A stretch of DNA of 5,847 nt, from contig JAQUGB010000111.1 in the NCBI GenBank assembly GCA_028684345.1, positions 1-5,847 on the forward strand, in the 5' to 3' direction. The first letter of the stretch is position 1. Every line of letters begins with the position of its first letter. This DNA comes from Tepidiphilus sp. Lineage in GTDB: Bacteria > Pseudomonadota > Gammaproteobacteria > Burkholderiales > Rhodocyclaceae. The notes beneath the pieces were generated by a model. The model was given only the letters and a program-made list of their open reading frames with translations. It was not told where the DNA came from and ran no database searches. Below are positions 1 to 5,841 of this stretch, piece after piece. A program made the translations under genes and the position numbers.

Positions 1-15
1 TCAAGCAGACTCAGA

Positions 16-21
16 TAAAAT
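16..21 (+). promoter_or_regulatory. Possible -10 box for nhaR
   Basis: TAAAAT matches the sigma70 -10 consensus at five of six positions and lies in an AT-rich leader. Transcription would begin near position 28, giving a leader of about 30 nt before the nhaR ATG. The matching -35 region would fall left of the window, so this cannot be confirmed here. Confidence 0.35.
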
Positions 22-30
22 CAGAAAAAA

Positions 31-60
31 ATGCAAAAACTCTTCGGGAAATTCGAATGA
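31..60 (+). other. Nine-codon upstream ORF overlapping the nhaR start
   Basis: An ATG at 31 opens a frame encoding MQKLFGKFE. Its TGA (58-60) overlaps the nhaR ATG (57-59) as ATGA. The frame is closed upstream by TAA at 16-18, so it is not the tail of a longer gene visible here. It has no good Shine-Dalgarno sequence, and its ATG would lie only a few bases from the predicted transcript start. It could be a coupling leader peptide or a chance ORF; I consider chance about as likely. Confidence 0.25.
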
Positions 61-1001
61 TCAGTCTGAAGCAACTCCATCATTTCTGGCTCGTCGGTCG
101 CACGGGCAGCATCCAGCGCGCCGCCGAAACGAGCGGCCTCACCCCCCAGACCATCTCGGGGCAGATCGGTGTGCTCGAAGGGGCGATCGGCCGCCGTTTG
201 CTGCGCCGCAAAGGGCGCGGCATCGAGCTCACCGAGGCGGGCAGAATCGCGCTGCGCTACGCCGAACAGATCTTCCGGCTCGCCGAAGAAATGGAAGCGG
301 CACTCGCGCGCGAAGACGAACAGCCTACCCTACCCTATCGTCTGGGGCTGCTCGACATCGTGCCGAAGTCGCTCGCCGCCCTGCTGCTCGAGCCGGTGCT
401 CGAACACCAGCCGAGACTGCGCCTGAGCGTGATCGAAGACCCTTTGCCGCGGCTACTGAGCGAACTCATGCTCGGGCGGCTCGACGCCCTCATCACCGAC
501 GGGCCGCCCCCCGCGCAGCTCGGCAACAAACTGCAATGCCGGCTGCTGATCGAATCCCGGCTCGCCCTCTATGCCCGGCCCGAGCTGAGCCTGGCAGGCC
601 CCCTGCCGCAGGCGCTCGGCGGCGCCCCCTTGCTGCTGCCCGGCGAGAACGCCGTAACGCGCCTCGCGCTGCTGCAACTCTTCGACGAGCACCACGTCAC
701 ACCGCACATCGTGGGGGAATTCGACGACAGCGCCCTCATGCGCACGCTGGCAGAGAACGGGGCGGGAATCCTGCCTGCCCCGGCCATTCTCGAATCGACG
801 CTATGCGAGCGCGACGCCCTGCGCTGCCTCGGCATCTTGCCCCACATTACCGAACGCTACTATCTGGTGACCCTCGAGCGCAAATGGCATCACCCCGGCA
901 ACGCGGCGCTGCTGCGCCGCTTCGCCCAGGATCACCAACTGGATTCGCCGCCCGCGGCGCCGCGCCCGGGATCCGCAGCGCCTTCGGCCCCCCAGCCCTG
1001 A
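57..1001 (+). CDS. nhaR: NhaR-like LysR-family transcriptional regulator
   Basis: DNA-binding regulator of the LysR family, closest by eye to NhaR, which in E. coli activates the Na+/H+ antiporter gene nhaA in response to Na+. The N-terminal winged helix-turn-helix spans about residues 4-63. The recognition-helix stretch TPQTISGQI (29-37) and the following RRKGRGIELTEAG (50-62) nearly match E. coli NhaR. The effector-binding half keeps the NhaR signature GEFDDSALM (220-228) and a YYLVTLERKWHHP stretch (268-280). Homology to NhaR ends near residue 294. The last 20 residues are a Pro/Ala/Ser-rich tail encoded where the gene overlaps the 3' end of dctM on the other strand, making the protein 314 aa against about 301 in E. 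coli. The ATG at 57 has only a weak GGGAA ribosome site. No nhaA is visible, and the upstream neighbour lies outside the window. Family assignment is confident; the regulated target is inferred. Confidence 0.9.
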   Translation: MISLKQLHHFWLVGRTGSIQRAAETSGLTPQTISGQIGVLEGAIGRRLLRRKGRGIELTEAGRIALRYAEQIFRLAEEMEAALAREDEQPTLPYRLGLLDIVPKSLAALLLEPVLEHQPRLRLSVIEDPLPRLLSELMLGRLDALITDGPPPAQLGNKLQCRLLIESRLALYARPELSLAGPLPQALGGAPLLLPGENAVTRLALLQLFDEHHVTPHIVGEFDDSALMRTLAENGAGILPAPAILESTLCERDALRCLGILPHITERYYLVTLERKWHHPGNAALLRRFAQDHQLDSPPAAPRPGSAAPSAPQP

Positions 1002-2641
1002 TCCCCGACGGGAATCTCGATCTTTTCCAGGTCGATCTTCTCCACCTTGGAGAAACTCATCGTCACCAGCGAAGGGAAGACGATCAACAAGCCGACCATC
1101 AGCAGCTGCAGGATGAGGAAAGGAATCGCTCCCCAGTAGATCTCGCCGGTGGAGACGCCGCGGATCTTCTTGCCGGTGACCGCATCGACGTATTCGCCTG
1201 CCGGCGCCACGCTGCGCAAGAAGAAGAGCGCAAAGCCGAAAGGCGGGTGCATGAAGGAAGTCTGCATCACCATGGCGATGAGCACACCGAACCAGATGAG
1301 ATCGATCCCCAGGGCATTGGCTGCCGGCCCGAGCAGCGGGATGACGATGAAGGCGAGTTCGAAGTAGTCGAGAAAGAAGGCGAGCACGAAGATGAAGAGC
1401 GCGGCGAAGATGAGGAATCCCACCTGTCCGCCGGGCAGCTGCGTGAGCAGGTGCTGCACCCAATGGCTGCCGCCCACCCCCTGGAAAGTAAGGTTGAAGA
1501 GCGTCGAGCCGATGAGGATGAACATGACGAAGGAAGAAAGCGTCGTCGTGCCTTTGAGCGCCTGAATCAGCAGCGCCCGGTCGAGCCGTTTGCGCGCCCA
1601 GGCAAGCAGCATCGCCCCCACCGCCCCCATCGCCCCCCCTTCGGTGGGCGTGGCCACGCCGAGAAAGATGGTGCCGAGCACGAGGAAGATAAGCGCGAGC
1701 GGCGGAATGAGCACGAAAGTGACCCGCTCGGCCATGCGCGAGAGCAGCCCCAAACGGAAGGCGCGGTTGATGAGCGCGATCACGAAGGCGATGAGCGCGG
1801 CGAAGGTGGTCGCCACCACCACCGTCTCGTCGACCGGCTGTTCCTTGGGCTCGCCGCCGACGAGCCAGGCGAGCATTTCATTGTAGTGCTGGCCGGCGAC
1901 GATGCCCACCGTGATCGCGATCGCCGCCAGCACAGCCACCGAACGCGTGCCGCTCGAACCGTCGTCCTCGCGGATGGTCCGCGCCTCCGGCGGCAGGGCC
2001 GGCAGGTCTTTCGGACGCAGGATCGTCAGACCGATCACGTAGAGCACGTAGAGCCCCACCAGGGCAAACGCGGGGATGAACGCCCCTTTGTAGAGATCGC
2101 CCACGCTCTTGCCCAGCTGGTCGGCGAGCACGATCAGCACGAGCGAAGGGGGAATGATCTGCGCCAGGGTGCCCGAAGCGGCGATCACACCGCTGGCGAG
2201 CTTGCGATCGTACCCGTAGCGCAGCATGATGGGCAGCGAGATGAGCCCCATGGAAATCACGGAAGCCGCCACCACGCCGGTGGTGGCGGCAAGCAGCGCC
2301 CCGACGAAGATCACGGCGAAGGCAAGCCCCCCGCGCACCGAGCCGAAAAGCTGGCCGATGGTGTCGAGCAGATCCTCGGCCATGCCCGAGCGCTCGAGCA
2401 CCAGGCCCATCAAGGTGAAGAAAGGCACGGCGAGCAGCGTCTCGTTTTGAATGATGCCGAAGATGCGCAGCGGCAACGCCTGGAAGAACACCGGCGAAAG
2501 CAGACCGAGCTCGATGCCGATCAAGCCGAAGAACAAGCCGCACGCCCCAAGGGCGAACGCCACCGGAAAGCCGTAGAGCAGAAAGAAGACCAGCCCCAGG
2601 AACATCAGGGGCGCGAGATTCTGTGCAAGCCAGGCCATCAT
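932..2641 (-). CDS. dctM: TRAP transporter large permease (DctM / FcbT3 type)
   Basis: Large membrane subunit of a tripartite ATP-independent periplasmic (TRAP) transporter, the elevator domain that moves the organic acid together with Na+. The frame shows many hydrophobic segments and the family signatures SGTLAQIIPPS (156-166) and ATPTEGGAMGA (330-340), plus the conserved C-terminal block around FFLDYFELAF (422-431) and MQTSFMHPPFGFALFFLRSV (459-478). At 569 aa it is longer than the usual roughly 430-aa DctM. Extra sequence at about 209-306 contains two further hydrophobic stretches (235-250 and 274-292), as in the subfamily annotated 'mannitol/chloroaromatic compound transport, large permease' (COG4664, FcbT3). 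The ATG at 2641 overlaps the dctQ stop as ATGA, implying translational coupling. The final roughly 30 residues are Gly/Ala-rich and overlap the nhaR 3' end. Confidence 0.95.
   Translation of the reverse strand: MMAWLAQNLAPLMFLGLVFFLLYGFPVAFALGACGLFFGLIGIELGLLSPVFFQALPLRIFGIIQNETLLAVPFFTLMGLVLERSGMAEDLLDTIGQLFGSVRGGLAFAVIFVGALLAATTGVVAASVISMGLISLPIMLRYGYDRKLASGVIAASGTLAQIIPPSLVLIVLADQLGKSVGDLYKGAFIPAFALVGLYVLYVIGLTILRPKDLPALPPEARTIREDDGSSGTRSVAVLAAIAITVGIVAGQHYNEMLAWLVGGEPKEQPVDETVVVATTFAALIAFVIALINRAFRLGLLSRMAERVTFVLIPPLALIFLVLGTIFLGVATPTEGGAMGAVGAMLLAWARKRLDRALLIQALKGTTTLSSFVMFILIGSTLFNLTFQGVGGSHWVQHLLTQLPGGQVGFLIFAALFIFVLAFFLDYFELAFIVIPLLGPAANALGIDLIWFGVLIAMVMQTSFMHPPFGFALFFLRSVAPAGEYVDAVTGKKIRGVSTGEIYWGAIPFLILQLLMVGLLIVFPSLVTMSFSKVEKIDLEKIEIPVGDQGWGAEGAADPGRGAAGGESSW
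1000..1026 (+). terminator. Weak terminator-like hairpin after nhaR
   Basis: Immediately at the nhaR stop, GAT-c-CCC (1000-1006) can pair with GGG-a-ATC (1010-1016) around a 3-nt loop: six pairs with one internal mismatch. A short T-rich run, TCTTTT, follows at 1021-1026, four bases past the stem. The stem is short and the sequence is also dctM coding sequence, so this may be coincidental. It is the only terminator-like structure I see at the nhaR end. Confidence 0.2.
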
Positions 2642-3207
2642 CGTGCTCCCTCGGCGCCGCCGGCCGGCGGCGTTTCATCGCTTTCCTTGACGAAAGGCGA
2701 AGGCAAGGCGCCCCGGAGAAAGGCGACGCGCTTGATCGCCTCGGAAATTCCCTGAAGCAACAAAAGCGTGAAACCGACGGGAATCGTGAGGTAGACCGGC
2801 CAGCGAATGAGCCCGCCGGAATTCGAGGACATCTCGCCGGAGACGAAACCCTGCCAGAAGAAAGGGATGGAGAAATAGAGCACGCCCACGCACACCGGCA
2901 GCAGCATGAAGAACAGGCCGAAGAGATCCATCCACGCCTGCGTGCGCAGCGAGAAGCGCGAGATCAGGATGTCGATGCGCACGTGCTCGTTGTTGCGCAG
3001 CGTGAGCGCCGCCGCCAGCATGAAGGCCGCCGCGTAGAGATACCACTGCGCCTCGAGCCAGGCGTTCGAGCCTACGTTCAGGAGTTTTCTCACGATGGCA
3101 TTGCCGGCGCTCAACACGGTGGCGGCGAAGATGAACCAGATCGCAATTCGCCCGAAGAACCGGTTGAGCGCGTCGATGCCGCGCGACAGCCTCAGCCAAG
3201 CCTGCAT
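2638..3207 (-). CDS. dctQ: TRAP transporter small permease (DctQ / FcbT2 type)
   Basis: Small membrane subunit that pairs with DctM as the scaffold of the TRAP transporter. Counting from the chosen start it has 189 aa and four predicted membrane segments at roughly 17-42, 55-72, 93-118 and 136-158. The block EAQWYLYAAAFML (52-64) followed by LRNNEHVRID (70-79) is typical of FcbT2-like small permeases (COG4665). The frame stays open to a TTG at 3246, but I choose the ATG at 3207. It has a strong Shine-Dalgarno AAGGGG (3214-3219) at correct spacing, and the extra 13 codons would run across a perfect TATAAT -10 box at 3235-3240. The stop overlaps the dctM ATG by 4 bases. The hydrophilic C-terminal tail (about 168-189) is rich in Pro, Gly and Glu. 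Confidence 0.93.
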   Translation of the reverse strand: MQAWLRLSRGIDALNRFFGRIAIWFIFAATVLSAGNAIVRKLLNVGSNAWLEAQWYLYAAAFMLAAALTLRNNEHVRIDILISRFSLRTQAWMDLFGLFFMLLPVCVGVLYFSIPFFWQGFVSGEMSSNSGGLIRWPVYLTIPVGFTLLLLQGISEAIKRVAFLRGALPSPFVKESDETPPAGGAEGAR

Positions 3208-3210
3208 CGC

Positions 3211-3219
3211 ACCGCCCCT
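3211..3219 (-). promoter_or_regulatory. Ribosome binding site deciding the dctQ start
   Basis: The minus strand reads AAGGGGCGG ending 3 bases before the ATG at 3207, with the AAGGGG core about 6 bases away. No comparable purine-rich site precedes the upstream TTG at 3246, which favours the shorter 189-aa DctQ. Confidence 0.65.
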
Positions 3220-3234
3220 TCGTAAAAAAGATAA

Positions 3235-3240
3235 ATTATA
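3235..3240 (-). promoter_or_regulatory. Internal -10 promoter box upstream of dctQ
   Basis: On the minus strand the sequence reads TATAAT, a perfect sigma70 -10 hexamer, inside a 20-base AT-rich island flanked by GC-rich coding DNA. Transcription would begin near 3228, about 20 nt before the ATG at 3207, just upstream of the Shine-Dalgarno. No convincing -35 hexamer is seen 16-18 bases further upstream, so the promoter may be weak or activator-dependent. It would allow dctQM to be expressed apart from dctP and the oxidase. Confidence 0.55.
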
Positions 3241-3255
3241 AGACAACCGATCACC

Positions 3256-3276
3256 GCCAGCTTGAAAGCCGCTGGC
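3256..3276 (-). other. Hairpin directly after the oxidase stop codon
   Basis: A 6-bp perfect inverted repeat (GCCAGC at 3256-3261 with GCTGGC at 3271-3276) encloses a 9-base loop and begins at the base following the oxidase stop. No U-run follows on the minus strand, so it does not look like a classical terminator. It may stabilise or process the mRNA between the oxidase and dctQ, or be chance. Confidence 0.3.
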
Positions 3277-4683
3277 TCACGGTACGAGTTTGCCCGGGTT
3301 GAGGATTCCTTTCGGGTCGAGCGCAGCCTTGATCGAGCGCATCAGCGCCACGCCCACCTCGCCCGCCTCGTGCGCGACGAACTCGCGCTTGCCCATGCCC
3401 ACGCCGTGCTCGCCGCTGCAGGTTCCACCCAGCGACTGGGCGATCGCCACGAGTTCGGCGCTCAGGGCCTCGGCGCGCGCAAGTTCGGCCTCGTCTTCCG
3501 GATCGATCAGGATCACCGTGTGGAAATTGCCGTCGCCCACGTGCCCCAGGATGGGGGCGATCAGGCCGGAAGCATCGATCGCCGCTCGCGCCCGCAGCAC
3601 CGCCTCGGCCAGCTTGGAGATCGGCACGCAGGAATCGGTGGTGATGCCGCGGCAGCCTGGACGCAGGTTGATGCAGGCGAAGTAAGCTTGATGCCGTGCC
3701 TCCCACAAGCGGGAGCGATCCTCCGGGCGGCTTGCCCAGGCGAAGTCCTCGGCACCGTGTTCGCGCGCGAGCTCTTGGACGAGCGCCACCTGCTCCTCGA
3801 GCGCGCTCGGTGAGCCATGGAACTCGAAGAAGAGCGTGGGCGCCTCGGCAAGGTCGGTCTTGCTGTAACGGTTGATGGCGTGGATCGAGACCTCGTCGAG
3901 GAATTCGACGCGCCCGACGGGCACGCCGCTCTGGATGGTGCGGATCACCGTTTCCACCGCCGCCTGCATCGAAGGGAAACGCACCACCGCCGCGGCCATC
4001 TCCTCCGGCAGCGGATGCAAGCGCACCGTGACCTCGCTGAAAACCCCCAGCGTCCCCTCCGAACCGACGAAGAGCCGCGTCAGATCATAGCCGGCGGAGG
4101 ATTTCTTCGCCCGCGTGCCCGTGCGCAGGATTCGCCCGTCGGCGAGCACCACCTCGAGCGCCAGCACATTCTCGCGCATGGTGCCGTAGCGCACCGCGTT
4201 GGTGCCCGAGGCGCGCGTGGCCGTCATCCCGCCGATCGAGGCATCCGCCCCTGGGTCGATGGGAAAGAAGAGTCCCGTACCGCGCAAGGCGTTGTTCAAC
4301 TGCTTGCGCGTCACCCCTGGCTGCACCACCGCGAGCATGTCTGCCGGCTCGATTTCGAGGATGCGATCCATGCGGGTGCAGTCGAGGGCAATCCCCCCGT
4401 GGACGGCCAGGACGTGCCCCTCGAGCGAAGAGCCCGCGCCGAAGGGGATGACCGGTACGCGGTGCGCCGAGCAGGCGCGCAGCAGGGCGGCAATCTCTTC
4501 CCTGCTCTCGACGAAAGCCACCGCCTGCGGCGGCCGGTCGGGGAAGTGGGATTCGTCGTGCCCGTGGTGCGCACACACGCCGGGCGACTGGGTGAAACGC
4601 TCGCCGAGCAGCAGGGTCAGCTCCTCGACCAAAGTCGGCGGCAGCTCGGCCGCCAAAGGCAAATCGCGGGGTGAGACGTCCAT
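3277..4683 (-). CDS. FAD-linked D-lactate dehydrogenase-type oxidase (LDHD/GlcD family)
   Basis: Flavoprotein predicted to oxidise D-lactate or a related D-2-hydroxy acid to the 2-oxo acid, passing electrons to a cytochrome or quinone acceptor. The 468 aa match the LDHD family across the whole length. An FAD-binding (PCMH-type) domain at about 50-225 has the pyrophosphate loop PFGAGSSLEG (80-89) and the stretch PIDPGADASIGGM (141-153) followed by GTNAVRYGTMR (160-170). The C-terminal FAD-oxidase domain carries the metal-site motif GHVGDGNFH (380-388; His381, His388), GEHGVGMGKR (424-433; Glu425, His426) and terminal NPGK (462-465). SRLWEAR (324-330) and TDSCVPIS (349-356) are also family-typical. 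No signal peptide or iron-sulfur motif is seen, so it probably works in the cytoplasm or at the inner membrane. The ATG at 4683 has a GAGGA site 7 bases upstream (4691-4695). Glycolate oxidase subunit GlcD and D-2-hydroxyglutarate dehydrogenase are alternatives. No glcE/glcF partner is present, and similarity by eye is greatest to LDHD. Confidence 0.92.
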   Translation of the reverse strand: MDVSPRDLPLAAELPPTLVEELTLLLGERFTQSPGVCAHHGHDESHFPDRPPQAVAFVESREEIAALLRACSAHRVPVIPFGAGSSLEGHVLAVHGGIALDCTRMDRILEIEPADMLAVVQPGVTRKQLNNALRGTGLFFPIDPGADASIGGMTATRASGTNAVRYGTMRENVLALEVVLADGRILRTGTRAKKSSAGYDLTRLFVGSEGTLGVFSEVTVRLHPLPEEMAAAVVRFPSMQAAVETVIRTIQSGVPVGRVEFLDEVSIHAINRYSKTDLAEAPTLFFEFHGSPSALEEQVALVQELAREHGAEDFAWASRPEDRSRLWEARHQAYFACINLRPGCRGITTDSCVPISKLAEAVLRARAAIDASGLIAPILGHVGDGNFHTVILIDPEDEAELARAEALSAELVAIAQSLGGTCSGEHGVGMGKREFVAHEAGEVGVALMRSIKAALDPKGILNPGKLVP

Positions 4684-4704
4684 CGTTTCGTCCTCGGGAA
4701 GGGT

Positions 4705-4731
4705 CGCTCAGAGCGAGCGCACTGGGCGCTC
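4705..4731 (-). other. Overlapping inverted repeats in the dctP-oxidase gap
   Basis: The 46-base gap between the binding-protein stop and the oxidase start holds two inverted repeats sharing a central arm. CGCTC (4705-4709) pairs with GAGCG (4715-4719); alternatively GAGCGC (4715-4720) pairs with GCGCTC (4726-4731), each with a 5-base loop. The two hairpins cannot form together. There is no U-run. Such intercistronic stems often protect the upstream message, which would suit a binding protein needed in excess over its enzyme and permease. Confidence 0.4.
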
Positions 4732-5812
4732 ACAGCGGCAAACCGGCCATGTATTGGTCGTAGCTCAGCTCCGAGAGGCGGAACCAGGCGTATTCGTCGC
4801 GCAGGAACTTCTGGTATTGCGCGTTCAAGCGGCGGAAATCCTCGCTCTTCGCCTCGAACTCGGCAAAGACCTCGCGGCTCGCCTTGAAGGCCGCGTCCAT
4901 TACCTCCTTGGGCATGCGCTGGATCTTGGCCCCCTCGGCGATGAGGCGGCGCAGCGCCTCGGGATTGCGTGCATCGTACTTGGCGAGCATGCGGGTGTGC
5001 GCGTCGGTGGCGGCGATGCGGATCGCTTCCTGATAGGCTTTGGGCAAGGATTCGTACGCCTTGGCATTGACGAGCAAGGTCACCTGGGCGCTGCCCTCCC
5101 ACCATGCCGGATAATAGCCGTAGGGAGCGACGCGATGAAAACCCAGCTTCTGGTCGTCGTAGGGCGAGCTCCATTCCACTGCGTCGATCGTCCCTTTCTC
5201 CAGCGCCTGATAGACCTCGCCGCCGGGAATGGCCTGGGACACCGCCCCGAGCTTGCCGAGCACGTGGCCGGCCATGTTGCCCATGCGCATCTTCAGGCCC
5301 TTCAAATCATCGACCGAGCGGATCTCCTTGCGATACCACCCGCCCCACTGCGCTCCGGTATTGCCTAGGGGGAAATTGACGATGCCGTAACGGGCATAGA
5401 TCTCGCGCAGGAGCTGCAATCCCCCACCATCGTACATCCAGGCATTCATCATCCGGGCGTTCATGCCGAAAGGCAGGATCGCGTCGAAGGCGAAGGCCTC
5501 ATTCTTGCCGATGAAATAAAAGGTGATGGCGTGCGCCATCTCCACCGTGCCGTTTTGCACCGCATCGAACACACTCAGCGCCGGAACGATCTCCCCTCCG
5601 GCCGAAATGTCGATCTGAAAGGCACCGTCGGTCAGGTCGGCGACGTTGCGCGCAAAATCCTCGCTCACGCCGAAGAGCGTGTCGAGCGAACGCGGATAGC
5701 TCGAGGCCAGGCGCCAGCGCACGTTGCGCTGGGCCATCACGACGGCCGGGGCGACGCCAGAAGCAAGAATTCCGGCCAACCCAGTCCCTTGGATGAAACG
5801 ACGTCGTTCCAT
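4730..5812 (-). CDS. dctP: TRAP transporter solute-binding protein (DctP family, TakP-like)
   Basis: Periplasmic receptor that captures the organic-acid substrate and delivers it to DctQM. The 360-aa protein starts with a twin-arginine-like signal (RRRFIQG, residues 3-9), then a hydrophobic segment and a likely cleavage after VMA (residue 27). The mature part resembles TakP of Rhodobacter sphaeroides (2-oxoacid binding) and Ca-lactate-binding TRAP receptors: WRLASSYPRSLDTLFG (33-48), GNTGAQWGGW (150-159), LKMRMG (173-178), GTIDAVEWSSPYDD (207-220) and YYPAWWEG (233-240). Residues expected to hold the carboxylate and metal are present: Gln155, Arg176, Glu213-Trp214 and Glu239. A 2-oxo or 2-hydroxy monocarboxylate such as pyruvate or lactate is therefore likely. 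The ATG at 5812 follows a very strong GGGAGGAGG site (5815-5823), consistent with high expression. It is the first gene of the leftward cluster. Confidence 0.93.
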   Translation of the reverse strand: MERRRFIQGTGLAGILASGVAPAVVMAQRNVRWRLASSYPRSLDTLFGVSEDFARNVADLTDGAFQIDISAGGEIVPALSVFDAVQNGTVEMAHAITFYFIGKNEAFAFDAILPFGMNARMMNAWMYDGGGLQLLREIYARYGIVNFPLGNTGAQWGGWYRKEIRSVDDLKGLKMRMGNMAGHVLGKLGAVSQAIPGGEVYQALEKGTIDAVEWSSPYDDQKLGFHRVAPYGYYPAWWEGSAQVTLLVNAKAYESLPKAYQEAIRIAATDAHTRMLAKYDARNPEALRRLIAEGAKIQRMPKEVMDAAFKASREVFAEFEAKSEDFRRLNAQYQKFLRDEYAWFRLSELSYDQYMAGLPL

Positions 5813-5814
5813 TT

Positions 5815-5823
5815 CCTCCTCCC
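5815..5823 (-). promoter_or_regulatory. Strong ribosome binding site of dctP
   Basis: On the minus strand GGGAGGAGG ends two bases before the ATG at 5812. The upstream GGGAGG copy gives workable spacing of about 5 bases, while the second AGGAGG would be too close. This site confirms the chosen start and suggests strong translation of the receptor relative to the downstream genes. Confidence 0.75.
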
Positions 5824-5841
5824 ATTATTTTTTTATGGACA

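Noticed and set aside
1950..2020. Possible fusion or frameshift in dctM, because the protein is about 140 residues longer than standard DctM.
   Set aside because: The frame is continuous, and both halves carry the expected signatures in order. The extra central segment is a feature of the FcbT3-type subfamily, so it looks native.
536..2755. A 739-codon open frame on the plus strand covering part of nhaR and all of dctM.
   Set aside because: It is antisense to dctM, which has clear TRAP signatures and membrane segments. Its product is an unstructured mix of Arg, His, Glu, Asp and Gln with no recognisable domain, as expected opposite a GC-rich membrane-protein gene that avoids codons producing antisense stops. 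It also has no ribosome site at its start.
3208..3246. N-terminal extension of DctQ from a TTG at 3246.
   Set aside because: It lacks a ribosome site, would run through a perfect -10 box, and adds 13 residues before the point where the family's typical N-terminus begins.
3256..3276. Rho-independent terminator between the oxidase and dctQ.
   Set aside because: The stem is only 6 bp with a 9-base loop, and no U-run follows. It is kept only as a low-confidence hairpin.
3817..5368. Long plus-strand frames opposite the oxidase and the binding protein (3817-4674 and 4199-5368).
   Set aside because: They lie opposite genes with full-length family matches and have low-complexity or antisense-type composition. 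They show no plausible start signals.
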